A DNA stretch of 46,952 bases from Streptomyces cellostaticus (GCF_023630175.1 NZ_JALLIN010000054.1:1-46952), one strand, 5' to 3'. Positions 35,021 through 43,818 are shown, numbered from the stretch's first letter. Notes: a model not told the origin generated them from the sequence alone. Numbers and translations are program-made.

Positions 35021-36070
35021 ATGGCGCAGCAGGCGTACATGACGGAGACGGACAACGGCGGCTCGGGGCCCGAGCGACCGGGATCCCGGCTTCGACGCCT
35101 GACGCAGCGCCTCGTCACGGGCTGGCGCGGTGACCCACGTGTCTGGCGGCGGGGCATCGTGCTCGCCGTCCTCGCGCTGCTCCTCGCCCTGTTGATGCTG
35201 GTGCACTCGTACATCCCCAACCGTGTGGGCAACCTCGGCAGCCTCACCGAAACCTTCCTGCCCTGGCTGGGGCTGGCGATCCCGGTGCTGCTGGTCCTCG
35301 GTCTGGTCCGCAGGTCGGCGACGGCCCTGATCGCGGTGCTGCTCCCGGCGGTCGTGTGGCTGAACCTCTTCGGCGGCCTCGTCTTCGACAAGGCGGGCGG
35401 CGGCGGCGACCTCATCGTGGCCACCCACAACGTCAACGCCGACAACCCCGACCCGGCCGCGACCGCCAAGGGCGTCGCCTCCTCGGGCGCGGACCTGCTG
35501 GCCCTGGAGGAACTGCCCGCCTCGGCCGTCCCGGTGTACGAGAAGGCGCTGGCGGGGACGTACGGGCACCACGCGGTCGTCGGCACGGTCGGCCTGTGGA
35601 GCAAGTACCCGATGACCGGCGTCGAGGCCGTCGACATCAAGCTCGGCTGGAAGCGCGCCATGCACGCCACGGTGACGACCCCCGAGGGTCCGGTCGCCGT
35701 CTACGTCGCCCACCTCCCCTCGGTGCGGGTCAAGATGGAGGCCGGGTTCACCGCGCGTCAGCGGGACAAGAGCGCCGACGCGCTCGGCGAGGCCATCGCC
35801 GACGAGACGCTGAGGCGGGTGGTCGTGCTCGGCGACCTCAACGGCACCATGAACGACCGTTCGCTGAACGCCGTCACCTCCCAGCTCCGCTCCACCCAGG
35901 GGGCCGCGGGCAGCGGCTTCGGGTTCAGCTGGCCGGCGTCGTTCCCGATGGCGCGGATCGACCAGATCCTGGTCAAGGGAGTCCAGCCGGAGAGCTCCTG
36001 GACCTTGCCGCGCACCGACAGCGACCACCTGCCGATCGCCGCCCGTGTGAAGCTCGACACGTCCGCGTAA
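35021..36070 (+). CDS. Membrane-anchored endonuclease/exonuclease/phosphatase (EEP) family protein
   Basis: The 349-residue protein has a cytoplasmic N-terminus and three predicted membrane helices between residues 45 and 120 (GIVLAVLALLLALLMLVHSY, FLPWLGLAIPVLLVLGLV, ALIAVLLPAVVWLNLF). An extracellular EEP domain follows, with ATHNVNADNPDP (the N-terminal Asn), LLALEEL (metal-binding Glu), GDLNGTMND (the D-x-N motif) and SDHLPIAARV (the catalytic Asp-His). Such proteins cleave phosphodiester or phosphomonoester bonds outside the cell. The substrate may be nucleic acid, lipid or sugar phosphate. ATG 35021 is used; ATG 35039 is an alternative. Confidence 0.85.
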   Translation: MAQQAYMTETDNGGSGPERPGSRLRRLTQRLVTGWRGDPRVWRRGIVLAVLALLLALLMLVHSYIPNRVGNLGSLTETFLPWLGLAIPVLLVLGLVRRSATALIAVLLPAVVWLNLFGGLVFDKAGGGGDLIVATHNVNADNPDPAATAKGVASSGADLLALEELPASAVPVYEKALAGTYGHHAVVGTVGLWSKYPMTGVEAVDIKLGWKRAMHATVTTPEGPVAVYVAHLPSVRVKMEAGFTARQRDKSADALGEAIADETLRRVVVLGDLNGTMNDRSLNAVTSQLRSTQGAAGSGFGFSWPASFPMARIDQILVKGVQPESSWTLPRTDSDHLPIAARVKLDTSA

Positions 36071-36099
36071 CCGGCTGGAACACCGGCTCGGGGAGACTT

Positions 36100-36116
36100 T
36101 GTTCCGCACGAGAACA
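36100..36116 (+). promoter_or_regulatory. Dyad in the promoter region of the Cmx-type pump
   Basis: TGTTC (36100-36104) and GAACA (36112-36116) are inverted repeats seven bases apart. TATGGT directly after it (36117-36122) could be a -10 element. It is a candidate operator; it does not match the usual LexA box spacing. Confidence 0.3.
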
Positions 36117-36164
36117 TATGGTGCACTGGAACTCCGCTCTCCCTTCGAAAGGCACAGGCCCTTC

Positions 36165-37379
36165 ATGCCCCTGGCCCTGCTCGCACTGGCCGTCGGCGCT
36201 TTCGGTATCGGCACCACCGAGTTCGTGATGATGGGGCTGCTCCCCGACGTCGCGGACGACCTGCACATCTCCATCCCCGCCGCCGGGCACCTGGTCTCGG
36301 CGTACGCGCTGGGCGTGGTCATCGGCGCGCCGCTGCTCGCCGCCGTGACCGCGCGCATGTCCCGGCGCAGGGTCCTCATCGCCCTGATGGTCCTCTTCGT
36401 GGCGGGCAACGCGCTCTCCGCCGCCGCCCCCGGCAACGACGCCCTGCTGGCCGCCCGCTTCCTCAGCGGCCTGCCGCACGGCGCGTTCTTCGGCGTCGGC
36501 GCGGTGGTCGCCACGAACATGGTCGCGCCGGAGCGCAAGGCCCGCTCGGTGTCCCTGATGTTCCTCGGCCTGACCGTCGCCAACATCGCGGGCGTCCCCG
36601 CCGCCACGCTGATGGGCCAGCACCTGGGCTGGCGGGCCACCTTCCTCGGCGTGAGCGCGATCGGACTGGCGGCGATAGCGTCGCTGGCCCTGCTGATCCC
36701 GCACGACCGGACCGCGGCGCCCACGACCGGGCTGCGCGGCGAACTGGCGGCGCTGCGCTCGGTACCGGTGTGGCTGGCCCTGGGCACCACGGTGGCGGGC
36801 TTCGGCGCCCTCTTCGCCGCCTACAGCTACATCACCCCGATGCTCACGCACGCGGCGGGCTTCGCCCAGGCCGACGTGACGCTGCTGCTGGCCCTGTTCG
36901 GCGTCGGCGCGACGGCCGGCAACCTCCTCGGCGGCCGCCTGGCGGACCACTCCCTGCGCGGCACCCTGTTCGGCGGCCTGGTCTCGCTGGCCGCCGTGCT
37001 GGCCCTGTTCCCGCTCCTCATGCGGGCGGAGTGGAGCGCGGCGCTGTCCGTCACCCTCCTCGGCACGGCCGCGTTCGTCACCGGCTCCCCCCTGCAGCTG
37101 ATGGTCATGGAGAAGGCGGCGGCGGCCCCCTCCCTCGCCTCCTCCGCCAACCAGGCGGCCTTCAACCTGGCGAACGCCGGCGGCGCCTGGATCGGCGGCC
37201 TCGCCCTCGCGGCGGGCTTCGGCGTGACCTCGCCGGCGCCGGCGGGGGCGGTGCTGGCGGTACTGGGCCTCGGCGTGGCAGGCGTGGCGTACGCGGTGGA
37301 CCGCCGCCACGAGGTCACCCACGAGGGGCGCGTGGTCGCCGCGCACGTGCCGGAGCGGGTGGGGGCGCTGCGCGGCTGA
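36165..37379 (+). CDS. Cmx/CmrA-type MFS exporter (chloramphenicol-efflux-like)
   Basis: The start ATG 36165 gives MPLALLALAVGAFGIGTTEFVMMGLLPDVADDL, where the first helix with GTTEFV is the hallmark of the DHA1 arabinose/chloramphenicol-efflux subgroup. The 404-residue protein has twelve helices, SRRRVLIALM in the motif-A position, and RFLSGLPHGAFFGVGAVVATNMV in helix 4. The frame is open upstream to 36099, but that part is polar and not conserved-looking. A dyad TGTTC-n7-GAACA at 36100-36116 lies in the promoter region, followed by TATGGT. It probably exports a drug-like compound; substrate unknown. Confidence 0.87.
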   Translation: MPLALLALAVGAFGIGTTEFVMMGLLPDVADDLHISIPAAGHLVSAYALGVVIGAPLLAAVTARMSRRRVLIALMVLFVAGNALSAAAPGNDALLAARFLSGLPHGAFFGVGAVVATNMVAPERKARSVSLMFLGLTVANIAGVPAATLMGQHLGWRATFLGVSAIGLAAIASLALLIPHDRTAAPTTGLRGELAALRSVPVWLALGTTVAGFGALFAAYSYITPMLTHAAGFAQADVTLLLALFGVGATAGNLLGGRLADHSLRGTLFGGLVSLAAVLALFPLLMRAEWSAALSVTLLGTAAFVTGSPLQLMVMEKAAAAPSLASSANQAAFNLANAGGAWIGGLALAAGFGVTSPAPAGAVLAVLGLGVAGVAYAVDRRHEVTHEGRVVAAHVPERVGALRG

Positions 37380-37458
37380 CCAACGGCTCCGCCTCCCGGC
37401 GGGCCGGGGTTCGCACGCACGGCCTACGGACCCTTGCTCTCTGCCGACCTGCCGGACC

Positions 37459-37917
37459 TCAGCTCAGGTTCTGGCGACACTCGGCGAGCGTGAACGCCCC
37501 GAAGCTGTCCGCGACCCTCTGCATGTCTGCGTCCTGGACGCTCGGATTCCACGCGAACACCGGGTACTCACCGTCCTGGTCCGGCCGGGACGTGTCGAGC
37601 ACGACGACTCCGAGGACGTCGTCGTGCATGACGACCAGGAACTGGTGCGGTAGACCGAGCTGGGCGCGGTCCTCGATCGTGTACGCGGACGAACCCAGAA
37701 GCTTTCTCCTGCGGACGGTTCGGAACAAGCCCGGGAACTCGGTGGGCGGCACCTCCCATGTGCCGAACTCCTCGATCAGCCGCCGATACGAGGGAGGGAA
37801 GGCAAGCCCCATCTCGGCCTCCGTGCCGGCGACCACCTCGGGGGCGCAGCCGTCACCATGATGGGCAAGGTCCTCGTTCGCGCGCACGAGGGCGATGACC
37901 TGCTGCCCCCAGACCAC
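37459..37917 (-). CDS. SMI1/KNR4 family (SUKH) protein, probable immunity protein
   Basis: The start is GTG complementary to 37915-37917; the protein has 152 residues. The SUKH pattern is clear: EAEMGLAFPPSYRRLIEEFGTWEVPPTEFPGLF early, then FLVVMHDDVLGVVVLDTSRPDQDGEYPVFAWNPS, ending VADSFGAFTLAECRQ. SUKH proteins often neutralise nuclease and other toxins of polymorphic toxin systems. It lies 33 bp downstream of the duplicated gene and in the same direction as the RNase A-like toxin fragment further upstream. I infer a role in immunity; which toxin it pairs with is not shown. Confidence 0.85.
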   Translation of the reverse strand: MVWGQQVIALVRANEDLAHHGDGCAPEVVAGTEAEMGLAFPPSYRRLIEEFGTWEVPPTEFPGLFRTVRRRKLLGSSAYTIEDRAQLGLPHQFLVVMHDDVLGVVVLDTSRPDQDGEYPVFAWNPSVQDADMQRVADSFGAFTLAECRQNLS

Positions 37918-37950
37918 CCATATTCGAACTCCGCCGCCCTGCCCGGACGG

Positions 37951-39279
37951 TCAGTGTGACGGATCGGGCCGTCGCTCGGTCGGCCGTTCCTGGCAGACGA
38001 GTTGTTCGATGCCCTCTGCCAAGTGGTCCTCGCCGAGGCCGAGGCGCTCGGCGAGCACCTGATGGCCGGCGTACTGCTCCGGGGTCAAGGGCACCGACAG
38101 GACGCTCAGCAGCCGGAGGAACAGGCGGTAGCCGAGATCGGCGTCGACGCGGGTGACGACTTCCTGCACCGCGTGCGCAGCCGCCGTGCCCGGGATCGCC
38201 TCCCAGTGCGTACTGACCGCAGTGCCCGCGATCAGCGGCGTCGCCTCCCGCACTGTCCGCAACACCGCATCCACGAGCTCGATCCGGGCTGGTGGCGTGA
38301 CAGGGGTATACGCGGGAGCGGCCTTGTTCAGGTGCTCCTGGCACACGTCACCGATCGTCTTGAGCCAGTCCCTCGCACCGATGCCGAGCCGGTCGATGTT
38401 GTAGCCGCGCCCCGAGGCGGCCAGCCACAGGGTGCTGAGTGTGTCGTCGTGCAGGGCGGAATCGAGTAGACGGCTTACGTCCACGAGGAGCAGAGCCGCT
38501 GCGGAGCCCGGGGTCTGGGCGCTGTCGTCGGCGGCCGCGGCCTGACGCACGCGCGTGTGTGCCGTGCCCTCCCAGGTGCCTTCGAACCACGATGTGAGCG
38601 CAGAGAGACCAAAGTCGCCCGATGCGTCGCGGCGGGTTGTGTCGAGGGGTGGCCACAGTACCTGGAGGCCGTCATACACCATAGGGCCTGGACAGCTGAA
38701 CTGTGTGTCCAGCGCCATGAAGCGGTCGTACTGCTCCTTGCCGACGGGGAGCGCGTGCGCCTTCAACACGCGCAGGAGGAGGCGGAACCCGAGTTCCGCG
38801 TCGGCATGCCTGACGATGTCCTCCAGTGCCTGTGGCACCCGTTCGGGGAGCCTGGGGGCGCTGGTTCGTACCTCGGCGACGACGGCCTCATGCTGTCCCT
38901 CCTCGGCGCCCGGTCGTGGCCGCGGGGACCGGGAGGTGCGAGCCTCCCTGGGGGGCCGGGTGGGGTACAGGGCCGCGAGCCGCCCCAGCCACTCTCTGGC
39001 GTCTGTTCCGGAGGCGGCCGGATCGAATCGCTGCCGCGTGGCCGCCAGCCATGCCGTGCGGATCGCCTCCGCGGACACGGTGGAGTCCAGCAGGCAGCGC
39101 AGGTCCGCGCCCAGCTCCACCGCGCCCTCTCCGGCGAAGACGGCAGCCACCTCTGCCGCGAATTCCAGCACTTGTGCTTCGTTGACGGTGGTTGTAGAGG
39201 ACGACAGCTTCTCCGTAAGTGCGCTGAGGCCGAAGTCGCCGTCGTAGAAAACGCCGCGCTGCTCTCGCCGGCTTGTCAT
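37951..39279 (-). CDS. Internally duplicated protein in toxin locus, putative double immunity protein
   Basis: The start at 39279 (MTSRREQRGVFYDG) gives 442 residues. The protein consists of two related modules of about 200 residues. Each starts with GDFGLSALT, has an LLDSxxxxDTxxxxWLAAxxxxx-like segment (DLRCLLDSTVSAEAIRTAWL and DVSRLLDSALHDDTLSTLWL), a GxDAREWLG or GARDWLKT helix, and later RHADAELGFRLLLRVL or TRVDADLGYRLFLRLL followed by PVGKEQY or PLTPEQY. No signal or membrane segment is present. It lies between the RNase A-like toxin (111 bp upstream) and the SUKH gene. I know no named family; immunity to the toxin is inferred from order alone. Confidence 0.7.
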   Translation of the reverse strand: MTSRREQRGVFYDGDFGLSALTEKLSSSTTTVNEAQVLEFAAEVAAVFAGEGAVELGADLRCLLDSTVSAEAIRTAWLAATRQRFDPAASGTDAREWLGRLAALYPTRPPREARTSRSPRPRPGAEEGQHEAVVAEVRTSAPRLPERVPQALEDIVRHADAELGFRLLLRVLKAHALPVGKEQYDRFMALDTQFSCPGPMVYDGLQVLWPPLDTTRRDASGDFGLSALTSWFEGTWEGTAHTRVRQAAAADDSAQTPGSAAALLLVDVSRLLDSALHDDTLSTLWLAASGRGYNIDRLGIGARDWLKTIGDVCQEHLNKAAPAYTPVTPPARIELVDAVLRTVREATPLIAGTAVSTHWEAIPGTAAAHAVQEVVTRVDADLGYRLFLRLLSVLSVPLTPEQYAGHQVLAERLGLGEDHLAEGIEQLVCQERPTERRPDPSH

Positions 39280-39390
39280 GGTGAAGTGCCTCGCCTTGCA
39301 GAAGGGGGTGGGTGGGCCTGACCCGCAATGGGACGGGCCCACCCGGAAATCAGCGGTCCTGCTCACGGACTGTTCGTGCGCGAAGTTGCC

Positions 39391-40296
39391 TCAGTTCTTG
39401 GGCAGCGGGTACGAGGTGAAGACGATGTAACCTTCGTGGCCGGACTTGCCGGGCAGTCGCTTGAGAACCACTCGGACGCCGTTCCCCGCCGCCTCCGAGG
39501 TGCGGTCCGACTTGTACACCGTACCCAGGGAAGGGTACTGGTCCCACCTGCCCGTGATCGGGAACTCGTCCTTGTTGCGCCACTGCCCTCGCTTGTTGAG
39601 GAAGTTGTCCAGCGCCTCGAAGCTGGCCTTTCTCCGATTGCCGTTCGGGAAGAAGTAGTGAGAGACCACCCGTTCGACTGCCTGCTGGGCGATATCTGCA
39701 TCGGTCCACACAGAGCTGATGGGGGACAGTCCCTTGCGCTCATTCTCGATGGCGTACTGAATGGCCTGCTGCGGGGTCACGTTGACATGTTTCTTGAGCG
39801 TGTGGGCTCCGGATTCCGGGAATCTCGTCTCGTCGCTGAGATTCACACAGTTGTGGACCAGCAGATCCTGAGCGTGCGAGCCTTCGGCGCGCACATAGAA
39901 CGTGTGCAACCCGTCCACGGTCAGGTCGTAGACCCTGTGCGGTGCCCAGTCGGTGATGTCCCGCAGGCTGGTGATGGGATGGACCCTGCCGTCGGGTGAC
40001 TGCAGCCGATCGCCTGGGTGCAGCTCCGACACGCGCGTCCAGCCACGCTCGGCGACGTAGAAGCGATGCCCGGCGGTGCTGCTCAGGCTGCTGCCGTCGG
40101 CCAGAGACCGCCGGCCGGCTTCTCGGCGAGGGCCCGGCGCCGCCCGCCCGCCGTGGAGGAACTGTGTCCTTGCTGTGTCGCACCTGTGAACACGGTCTCT
40201 CGGTGAGGAGGCGGGGGCTGATCGGAGATGGCCGAGGTTCGACCCCGGAAAAAGGGGCGGGTGTCGCGAGTTGTTCCAAATCCAGTGGAGCGGCAC
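39391..40296 (-). pseudogene. Orphan polymorphic-toxin C-terminus: partial HINT plus bacterial RNase A-like toxin
   Basis: The reading frame covers 301 codons, but only the part from about 40110 downward is protein-like. It contains the second half of a pre-toxin HINT domain: TAGHRFYVAERGWTRVSEL, GDRLQSPDGRV, HRVYDLTVDGLHTFYV and the self-cleavage end LLVHNC. A toxin domain of about 145 residues follows, resembling the CdiA-type RNase A-like family: GAHTLKKHVNVTPQQAI (catalytic His), DIAQQAVERVVSHYF, and VRVVLKRLPG with EGYIVFTSYP at the end. The HINT first half, the delivery domains and any signal are missing. No frame on either side supplies them. It is most likely a displaced toxin cassette next to its immunity genes. 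Confidence 0.72.
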
Positions 40297-40455
40297 CGCC
40301 GACTGTCACTACTGTGCGGACGGACCGAGTCGTCTGAGCAAGGACGTGCCGTTGTACACCGTGTGAGACCCCCCGAGTGCTGATCGGTCGCGCGTCGCGC
40401 AGGTGCGCCGCGCTGCTTTCCGCTGCGGACTTCTCACTGAAGACGGTGTACTTCT

Positions 40456-41004
40456 GTGCTCAATAACTGGGTGGTCGTGCCCACCTGCCTGCCGTTGGTT
40501 CTCCGGCGTTGCCACGTGTGCGCGTCCGAACGCTTCCGGACGAGCGGCAAGTTCCGGGTCAACGCCAACCACAAGCTCATCGACGTCTGGCTCCTCGCGC
40601 TCTGCACCGCTTGCGGGGAGACGACGAAACTCACCGTGCTGGAGCGGGCGAACGTGCGCTCCGTACGGTCCGGTCTGCTGGCCCGGCTGCATGACAACGA
40701 CCCCGCTCTGGCAGCCGAGTTGCTCCAGGACCCGGTCGTGCGGCGACGCAATCGCATCGCCCTCGACTGGGACGACGCCTGGCGTCTCGACACCGGGGGA
40801 TCGGATCACCTGGACCGTGAGGTGATCGACGTCTCGGTCCGCTTCGCGGCCCGGATACCGGTCCGGCCGGTGCGGCTGATCGCCGAGGGCTGCGGTCTCT
40901 CGCGGGCCGAGGTCGAGCGACTGGTCGTCGAGGGGAGGCTCGTCTCGGCGGTCCGGCTGAGCGGCCGGCTCTCCGGCGACTTCACCTTCACACTGAAGCG
41001 CTGA
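40456..41004 (+). CDS. DUF1062 domain protein
   Basis: GTG 40456 starts a 182-residue protein. The N-terminal half carries two CxxC pairs, RRCHVCASERF and ALCTACGETTKL, and the DUF1062 pattern GKFRVNANHKLIDVWLLALC, so a zinc ribbon is expected. The C-terminal half contains VRLIAEGCGLSRAEVERLVVEGRLVSA, a small helix-turn-helix or S4-like segment. Function is unknown. It is divergent from the toxin fragment, and a strong hairpin follows it at 41018. Confidence 0.88.
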   Translation: MLNNWVVVPTCLPLVLRRCHVCASERFRTSGKFRVNANHKLIDVWLLALCTACGETTKLTVLERANVRSVRSGLLARLHDNDPALAAELLQDPVVRRRNRIALDWDDAWRLDTGGSDHLDREVIDVSVRFAARIPVRPVRLIAEGCGLSRAEVERLVVEGRLVSAVRLSGRLSGDFTFTLKR

Positions 41005-41017
41005 GCCCTTTCGGGAC

Positions 41018-41056
41018 CAGGGGCCCGTCCGGCGTGATCCGCCGGGCGGGCCCCTG
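41018..41056 (+). terminator. Terminator after the DUF1062 gene
   Basis: CAGGGGCCCG (41018-41027) pairs perfectly with CGGGCCCCTG (41047-41056). The inner part CCGGCG/CGCCGG continues the stem with small bulges. It begins 14 bases after the stop. Confidence 0.7.
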
Positions 41057-41341
41057 GCCGGTCGTTCGCGGGGGAGAGCGGGAAGGCGCGCGCGTGCGGT
41101 ACCGGTCGCCGATCACCGGAATCCCGACGGCTCGGCCGGCGCACCCGAGCGGGCGTCGGGCGGCGAGCACGCCGAGCGTGGGCCGAAGCCCGCCTGCCGT
41201 GGTGCTGGCGTGTGCCCGCACCGCGTCCGCGGTGCGTCGCCGGGCGCGTGGAGCGCAGTGGATGCGGCGCGGGGCGCCCCCGCGGTCCGCCCGTGGGGGT
41301 GAACAGCCGCACCGCGGATCCTCGGGGGTCGTTCACCGATC
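41057..41341. other. Intergenic region before the repeat-signal peptide gene
   Basis: Together with the terminator, this forms a 337-base gap. I see no gene in it. It should contain the promoter of the 41342 gene. The purine run CTCGGGGGTCG (41319-41329) is only a weak ribosome-binding candidate, 12 or more bases before ATG 41342. Confidence 0.35.
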
Positions 41342-41635
41342 ATGAAGAAGATTGTCTCTGTCTCTGTCTCTGTCTCTGTCTCTGTCTCTGTCTCTGTCTC
41401 TGTCTCTGCTCTCGCCGTCGTCGGCGTCGCCCTGGCCGCCCCCGCCCAGGCGGACGACGACTCGAACGTCCTCGGCCCCGTCGGCGCGGCCGACGACTGG
41501 AACTTCGCCACGGTCGACGGGGTACCCGAGACCTCCGGGCAGGAGATCGCCAAGGTTCCGGCGCTCGCCCCGTACATCGGCAACCAGAAGAGCGGTGCGG
41601 CGGACGGCAACGTGCTGGATCACGTGTCGCCGTAG
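41342..41635 (+). CDS. Small secreted protein with a Val-Ser repeat signal peptide
   Basis: The 97-residue protein starts MKKI, then nine Val-Ser dipeptides, then ALAVVGVALAAPAQA with a good signal-peptidase site after AQA (about residue 37). The mature part of about 60 residues is acidic (DDDSNVLGPVGAADDWNFATVDGVPETSGQEIAKVPALAPYIGNQ split) with no cysteine. The h-region of the signal is encoded by a TGTCTC hexanucleotide microsatellite. Each unit gained or lost would change the signal by two residues while keeping frame. The mature sequence recalls small Streptomyces secreted proteins of unknown role. It is convergent with the DUF6215-like gene. Confidence 0.72.
   Translation: MKKIVSVSVSVSVSVSVSVSVSALAVVGVALAAPAQADDDSNVLGPVGAADDWNFATVDGVPETSGQEIAKVPALAPYIGNQKSGAADGNVLDHVSP
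41353..41408 (+). repeat. TGTCTC hexanucleotide microsatellite inside the signal peptide
   Basis: About 9.3 perfect copies of TGTCTC occupy 56 bases, encoding the (VS)9 stretch. No interruption is present, so the array is recent or prone to slippage. Confidence 0.95.
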
Positions 41636-41682
41636 CCCACGGCGAGTCCCGCCCCCTGCCTCTGCCCCTGAGGCGGGGCGGG

Positions 41683-42819
41683 TCAGTGGCCACTCCGCGC
41701 GGGGATCCTCGGCAGGACCTTCTCGGCGATGTCGAGAAGAGCGCTGTCGCTCGGGAGCGCGCCGGTCTGGCTCCACACGGTGAGGTCGTAGTAGCCGCCC
41801 TTGTCCTTGCGGTCGAGGGCCACGGACAGCGTCCTGGCCAGCGGGCCCTGCTGGGCCGGCGCGCTCTTCTGGCCACCGCCCAAGTTGAACTCGATCTTCA
41901 TGGTGTGCTCCGAGGAGAAGACCGCGGGCCTGCCGAGAACCCGGGCCGTCCTCATGTTGCTCGCGATCCTGTCACCCGCCATGTCGATCAGCCTGATGTA
42001 CTGGGCGGTCGACATCTCGTTGTAGGTGGCCGAGAGCTTCACGCTGTACGTGTCGAACGTGATCTGGGCATCCGGTTCGGCGACCTTCCCGTCGGTCAGG
42101 AGCGCGGTGCCGTTGCTGCCGGAAGCCGAGTTCGCGATCTCCTCGGGTGTTCCGAGGAGTCGTGCGAGGTCGGGCCGGTTGAGCGCCTCGCACAGATCCG
42201 AGCCGGTCACGGCCCGAGGCGTTCTCGCGTAGGCCTTCGGCGGTTTCTCGTCCTCCGCGTCGGAACAGGAGGCGGGCCGCGGGGTGGTGGTGTCGGCCGG
42301 CATCACGCGGTCGCCCAGCATCACCGCGGCCGCGAGCGCCCCGAACACGGCCAGGGCCGCGACCGCCTGCCCCCACGCGTTGTGGTCCTTCTCCGGCTTG
42401 CCCGGCGCGGGACGGGGTGCGGTTCCGGTCGGGCCCCCGGTATGGCCGCCGTCCGGTGCCGGTGCCGGTGCCGGAGCAGCAGCCGCAGCCGGCACCGCGA
42501 TCGGGGCCTGGCTTCCGGCCGGGGCCGCCTGGGCCTGCGCCTGCGCATGGTCCTTCGCGTGACCGGAGGCATCGGTCCCCGCCCCGTCCACGGCGGCGGC
42601 CGACCCCGGAACGGGCTTCCGGCGGGCCCGAAACGCCCGCACCACCGTGTGGACACGTATCGCCGTGAACACGAGGAACGCCGCTCCGATGGCGGCCGCG
42701 ACCCGATCGCTGTCGCGGACGGCGAGATACATGATGCGCGCGCCGAAGACGGACCCGACCACGATGAGCAGGGGCTCACGGACCCAGAAGGGCAGTACGC
42801 GCAGGAGTAGACCGAGCAT
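41683..42819 (-). CDS. DUF6215-like membrane protein
   Basis: The 378-residue protein has two or three N-terminal membrane helices (LLLRVLPFWVREPLLIVVGSVFG, VAAAIGAAFLVFTAIRVHTVV). A long Ala/Pro/Gln-rich linker (about 65-140) and one more helix (AVAALAVFGALAAAVMLGD) follow. The extracellular domain contains LCEALNRPDLARLLGTPEE, DTYSVKLSATYNEMS, RTARVLGRPAVFSSEHT and ALLDIAEKVLPRIP. The latter pattern matches, from memory, the Streptomyces DUF6215 family. Function unknown. It is convergent with the small secreted protein gene, so the two are not an operon. Confidence 0.75.
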   Translation of the reverse strand: MLGLLLRVLPFWVREPLLIVVGSVFGARIMYLAVRDSDRVAAAIGAAFLVFTAIRVHTVVRAFRARRKPVPGSAAAVDGAGTDASGHAKDHAQAQAQAAPAGSQAPIAVPAAAAAPAPAPAPDGGHTGGPTGTAPRPAPGKPEKDHNAWGQAVAALAVFGALAAAVMLGDRVMPADTTTPRPASCSDAEDEKPPKAYARTPRAVTGSDLCEALNRPDLARLLGTPEEIANSASGSNGTALLTDGKVAEPDAQITFDTYSVKLSATYNEMSTAQYIRLIDMAGDRIASNMRTARVLGRPAVFSSEHTMKIEFNLGGGQKSAPAQQGPLARTLSVALDRKDKGGYYDLTVWSQTGALPSDSALLDIAEKVLPRIPARSGH

Positions 42820-43127
42820 CCGGTGATCTCATCAGGGACATGACCACATTTGCCGTGGTGGAGGCCACAGTTCCGGGGGTGTTCTGGCCCGGCCGGACCG
42901 GCCGTGACCAAGAGGCCGTCTCGATCGGCGTATCGGCTCATCGGTGCAGGTGAGTCAGAACCCCTTCGTTCACGGTGCAGGAGTTGCTGTGCGGCGTCCA
43001 GGTCACCTGCCGCGCTCAACCCATGTCGTCCGGCAACTGGTCGGCGGCATCCCGACACCTCACATGACCGGGAGCAGCGGTCGAAAATCGGTGGCCCCCT
43101 GACCTGACCGCCTCCACGCTGTACGCC
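42820..43127. other. Intergenic region between DUF6215-like and DUF4291 genes
   Basis: This 308-base divergent gap has no gene that I can support. A perfect palindrome CGGCCGG-A-CCGGCCG lies at 42890-42904. The remainder should contain the two outward promoters, which I cannot place. Confidence 0.35.
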
Positions 43128-43721
43128 ATGGAAGAACCGCACCGCAGGATCCGCGCGCTTCAGACGGCGACCACGATCACCGTCTACCAGGCGTACTCCC
43201 CTGAAATCGGACTGCCCGCCATCCGCGACGGCCGTTTTCCCGCCGCGTGGAAGCCTGACCGCATGACGTGGATCAAGCCTAGTTTCCTGTGGATGATGTA
43301 CCGCTCCAACTGGGGCACGAGCACCGGGCAGGAGACCGTCCTCGCCGTCGAGATCACTCGCGACGGCTTCGACTGGGCGCTGCGTCATGCCTGCCTGTCT
43401 GGCTACGTTCGCGGACTGCATCCCGATCGCGCCGCTTGGCAGCGTGACCTCAAGCGCTCGCCGACCCGTGTGCAGTGGGATCCCGAGCGCGATCTGCACC
43501 TGCGTCCGCTGCCGCACCGCTCGCTGCAACTGGGACTCTCGGGCGAGGCATCGTCGCGATACGCGAACGAGTGGATCGTTTCCATCCGCGACGTGACCCC
43601 GCTCGCCCACCAGATCCGTACCTTCGTCAGCAGCGGCGAACCGGACACAGCAACCCGACTGCTTCCTCGGGAACAGCACTATCCCGCCGGTGACGAGCTA
43701 CTGGCCCACCTGCGTGGCTGA
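43128..43721 (+). CDS. DUF4291 domain protein
   Basis: The 197-residue protein carries the DUF4291 signature throughout: TITVYQAYSPEIGLPAI at the start, DRMTWIKPSFLWMMYRSNWG in the middle, VLAVEITRDGFDWALRHA, and VQWDPERDLHLRPLPHRSLQLGL toward the end. It is soluble with no signal. The family is widespread in bacteria and fungi and has no established function. It starts at ATG 43128. Codon use is a little less GC-rich than in the core genes, in line with the accessory character of this end of the window. Confidence 0.88.
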   Translation: MEEPHRRIRALQTATTITVYQAYSPEIGLPAIRDGRFPAAWKPDRMTWIKPSFLWMMYRSNWGTSTGQETVLAVEITRDGFDWALRHACLSGYVRGLHPDRAAWQRDLKRSPTRVQWDPERDLHLRPLPHRSLQLGLSGEASSRYANEWIVSIRDVTPLAHQIRTFVSSGEPDTATRLLPREQHYPAGDELLAHLRG

Positions 43722-43818
43722 CCGGCGGTCCGGACACGGCGGGACAAGGACCGCTTCTGTCCCCGCCCCTCAAGAGTGAGGTGTGTCGTGCGGGCAAGGG
43801 CCGCTGACGTGCGCCACC

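Noticed and set aside
36100..36116. A LexA/SOS box upstream of the Cmx-type pump.
   Set aside because: The arms are inverted relative to the GAAC-GTTC order of the SOS box and the spacing is wrong. I kept it only as an unassigned dyad.
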